This document shows positions 43,710-45,002 of a stretch of DNA of 45,002 nt, piece after piece. The stretch is taken from the NCBI GenBank assembly GCA_037178675.1, contig JAYMGJ010000071.1, forward strand, positions 1-45,002. Reading direction: 5' to 3'. The stretch comes from Scleroderma bovista. Its lineage: Eukaryota; Basidiomycota; Agaricomycetes; Boletales; Sclerodermataceae. The position numbers and the translations under genes were made by a program. The number at the start of each line of letters is the position of its first letter. The stretch's first letter is position 1. The notes beneath the pieces are model-generated. The model was not told the DNA's origin. It was given only the letters and a program-made list of their open reading frames with translations, and did no database searches.

Positions 43710-45002
43710 GTCACTAGTCGGCACAGTCAGTGTGGACTGTGAAGATACTAAGAAGAGAGTGGGGCTCACGTATGTCGAAATGTCAGAAAACTGAGGAATA
43801 GATGAAAAGGTTGAACCTTTTTATCCTCCATGGATAGCGATGGGAAATTCACCGTATACTAAACCAAGAAAGGATACGCTGGTTAACTCCTGCATGTCCT
43901 TACCCGAATGGGAGCTTGGGACTTGAAGAAGCAAACACTTCCATGCCTATAATAGACGGTCTGGAACTGGTGGCTTAGGCGGCCGTCTTCGGTACTATGA
44001 CTTCGCTATCAGGAGATCCAATCGGTTGGTACTGCGATACTTGGATTGTCATCAGATATGATTCTTGTGGATATTCTGATCCGGGGCTTTACTTACTGGA
44101 GAAAGTGAGTTCGCGTAGTTTGGCCCCTAACATTCGACCTGTCAGCCGGCTTTGGGTCCAGACTAAGATATATATATATTCCTCAGCTGGTATTCAAAGA
44201 GAAAATGCCCTGGTTTGAGTGGAGAGTTCCGAGCTTCGGAAAAGGGTGAGTGATTGGAGTGTACTTTGTGACATAGAGTTCATGGTTATACGGCATTCGT
44301 CCAAGAAAAATCAACAAGACAATTCCAGACTCTGGATAGAAGGTAATCACTGTACCTACTTCACGCACTTCACATCCCACACCGGCGGGGTGTTTCATAC
44401 ATTAGAACGTACATGTCCATTGCGAATAGTAGGCAGATGACTGATAATCAGATAAACGGCCATCAGTGTGAAGAGGCATTGCGTGTGAGGATAGCGCACA
44501 CGTAAGTGTGCAACGAGGCGACGATTGATGCACTGTTCCTTGGGAATAGCGACGGGGAGCCGTTTCGTATTCGCGAGGTCTCTGTGTTGGAGCATTCTCG
44601 ATGCCACACCACTGAGCACGTTGCTAATCAGATAACCTCTCACGACAGTATTGGCCTCCCAAAACAAGGCTAGCACCCTATGACTAGAATCTTGCCCTAT
44701 TCGGAGAAAATAAATATTGAACTGTACCGCTGTGTTGGTGAGGTTTAGATCCACTACTCCGTGTCCCTACATGTGACCGCTTGGGTGCCGACGGAAAGCG
44801 GATGAGAACACAGTGGTACGATGGACTTTGATGCGAGGCGCCGCTTCCCTCTTGAATCATTGGGTCAGGACAGTTAGAGCACTGTGAACTTGTCGGACGA
44901 GGTGCTGAGGAATAGTACCCGGTTCAGTAATAAGTATAGTCGACCAGAAGAAGAAACGCGGATTTGACTTTTGCAGGTCGGTTGAGGTCGGTTGTTCCCC
45001 GA
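43710..45002. other. Window end, no convincing gene
   Basis: The upstream part should contain the decarboxylase promoter. A short alternating TA tract lies at about 44166-44179. The longest frame is on the minus strand at 44395-44754 (119 codons, containing VVRGYLISNVLSGVASRMLQ). It has no recognised domain and its coding status is unclear. Confidence 0.4.

Noticed and set aside
1..45002. CRISPR arrays, bacterial operons, rRNA genes
   Set aside because: No regularly spaced direct repeats or rRNA signatures were seen, and the DNA is clearly intron-containing eukaryotic sequence.

Overview
This window is fungal nuclear DNA, most likely from an Agaricomycetes-type basidiomycete. The genes are cut by many introns of about 45-60 nt with GT-AG ends, are closely packed on both strands, and encode typical eukaryotic proteins (exocyst, listerin, nucleoporin, CIA machinery). 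Basidiomycete-type accessory genes are also present: a HET-domain gene, a PsiD-like phosphatidylserine-decarboxylase-family enzyme and a hAT transposase. The species cannot be named from the sequence alone.

Layout. 1-1020 is the 3' end of a hAT transposase gene (+). 1021-5432 is a gene-poor, repeat-rich block with low-complexity DNA, a perfect 45-nt palindrome, a dispersed hairpin repeat and a GC-rich unit. 5433-8907 is exocyst SEC5 (+). 9639-11934 is a protein with a CorA-like membrane end (+). 12420-14557 is an NCS1 purine-cytosine permease (+). 14558-17443 holds poorly supported minus-strand ORFs and a decayed copy of the listerin 3' end. 17444-19576 is a second, inverted NCS1 permease (-). 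20226-27234 is listerin LTN1 (-). 27365-29642 is an Mss116-like DEAD-box helicase (+), divergent from LTN1. 30023-32586 is CTP synthase (-). 32831-34363 is a glyoxylate/hydroxypyruvate reductase-type dehydrogenase (-). 34583-36175 is nucleoporin SEH1 (-), divergent from CIA1 (36447-37761, +). 38640-38985 is a HET gene fragment, and 39220-40979 is a larger HET-domain gene broken by several frame disruptions. 42179-43709 is a PsiD-like/phosphatidylserine decarboxylase-family enzyme (-). The last 1.3 kb has no convincing gene.

How it fits together. Most genes are housekeeping functions that are not obviously linked: secretion (SEC5), ribosome quality control (LTN1), mitochondrial RNA (helicase), pyrimidine metabolism (permeases, CTP synthase), nuclear pore (SEH1) and cytosolic Fe-S assembly (CIA1). 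The accessory interest lies in the 12-20.5 kb interval. There an NCS1 permease pair lies in inverted orientation around a duplicated, decayed LTN1 tail, best explained by local duplication plus inversion. The 38.6-41 kb HET decay zone and the repeat block at 1-5.4 kb are the other dynamic parts. No clearly new multi-gene system was found.
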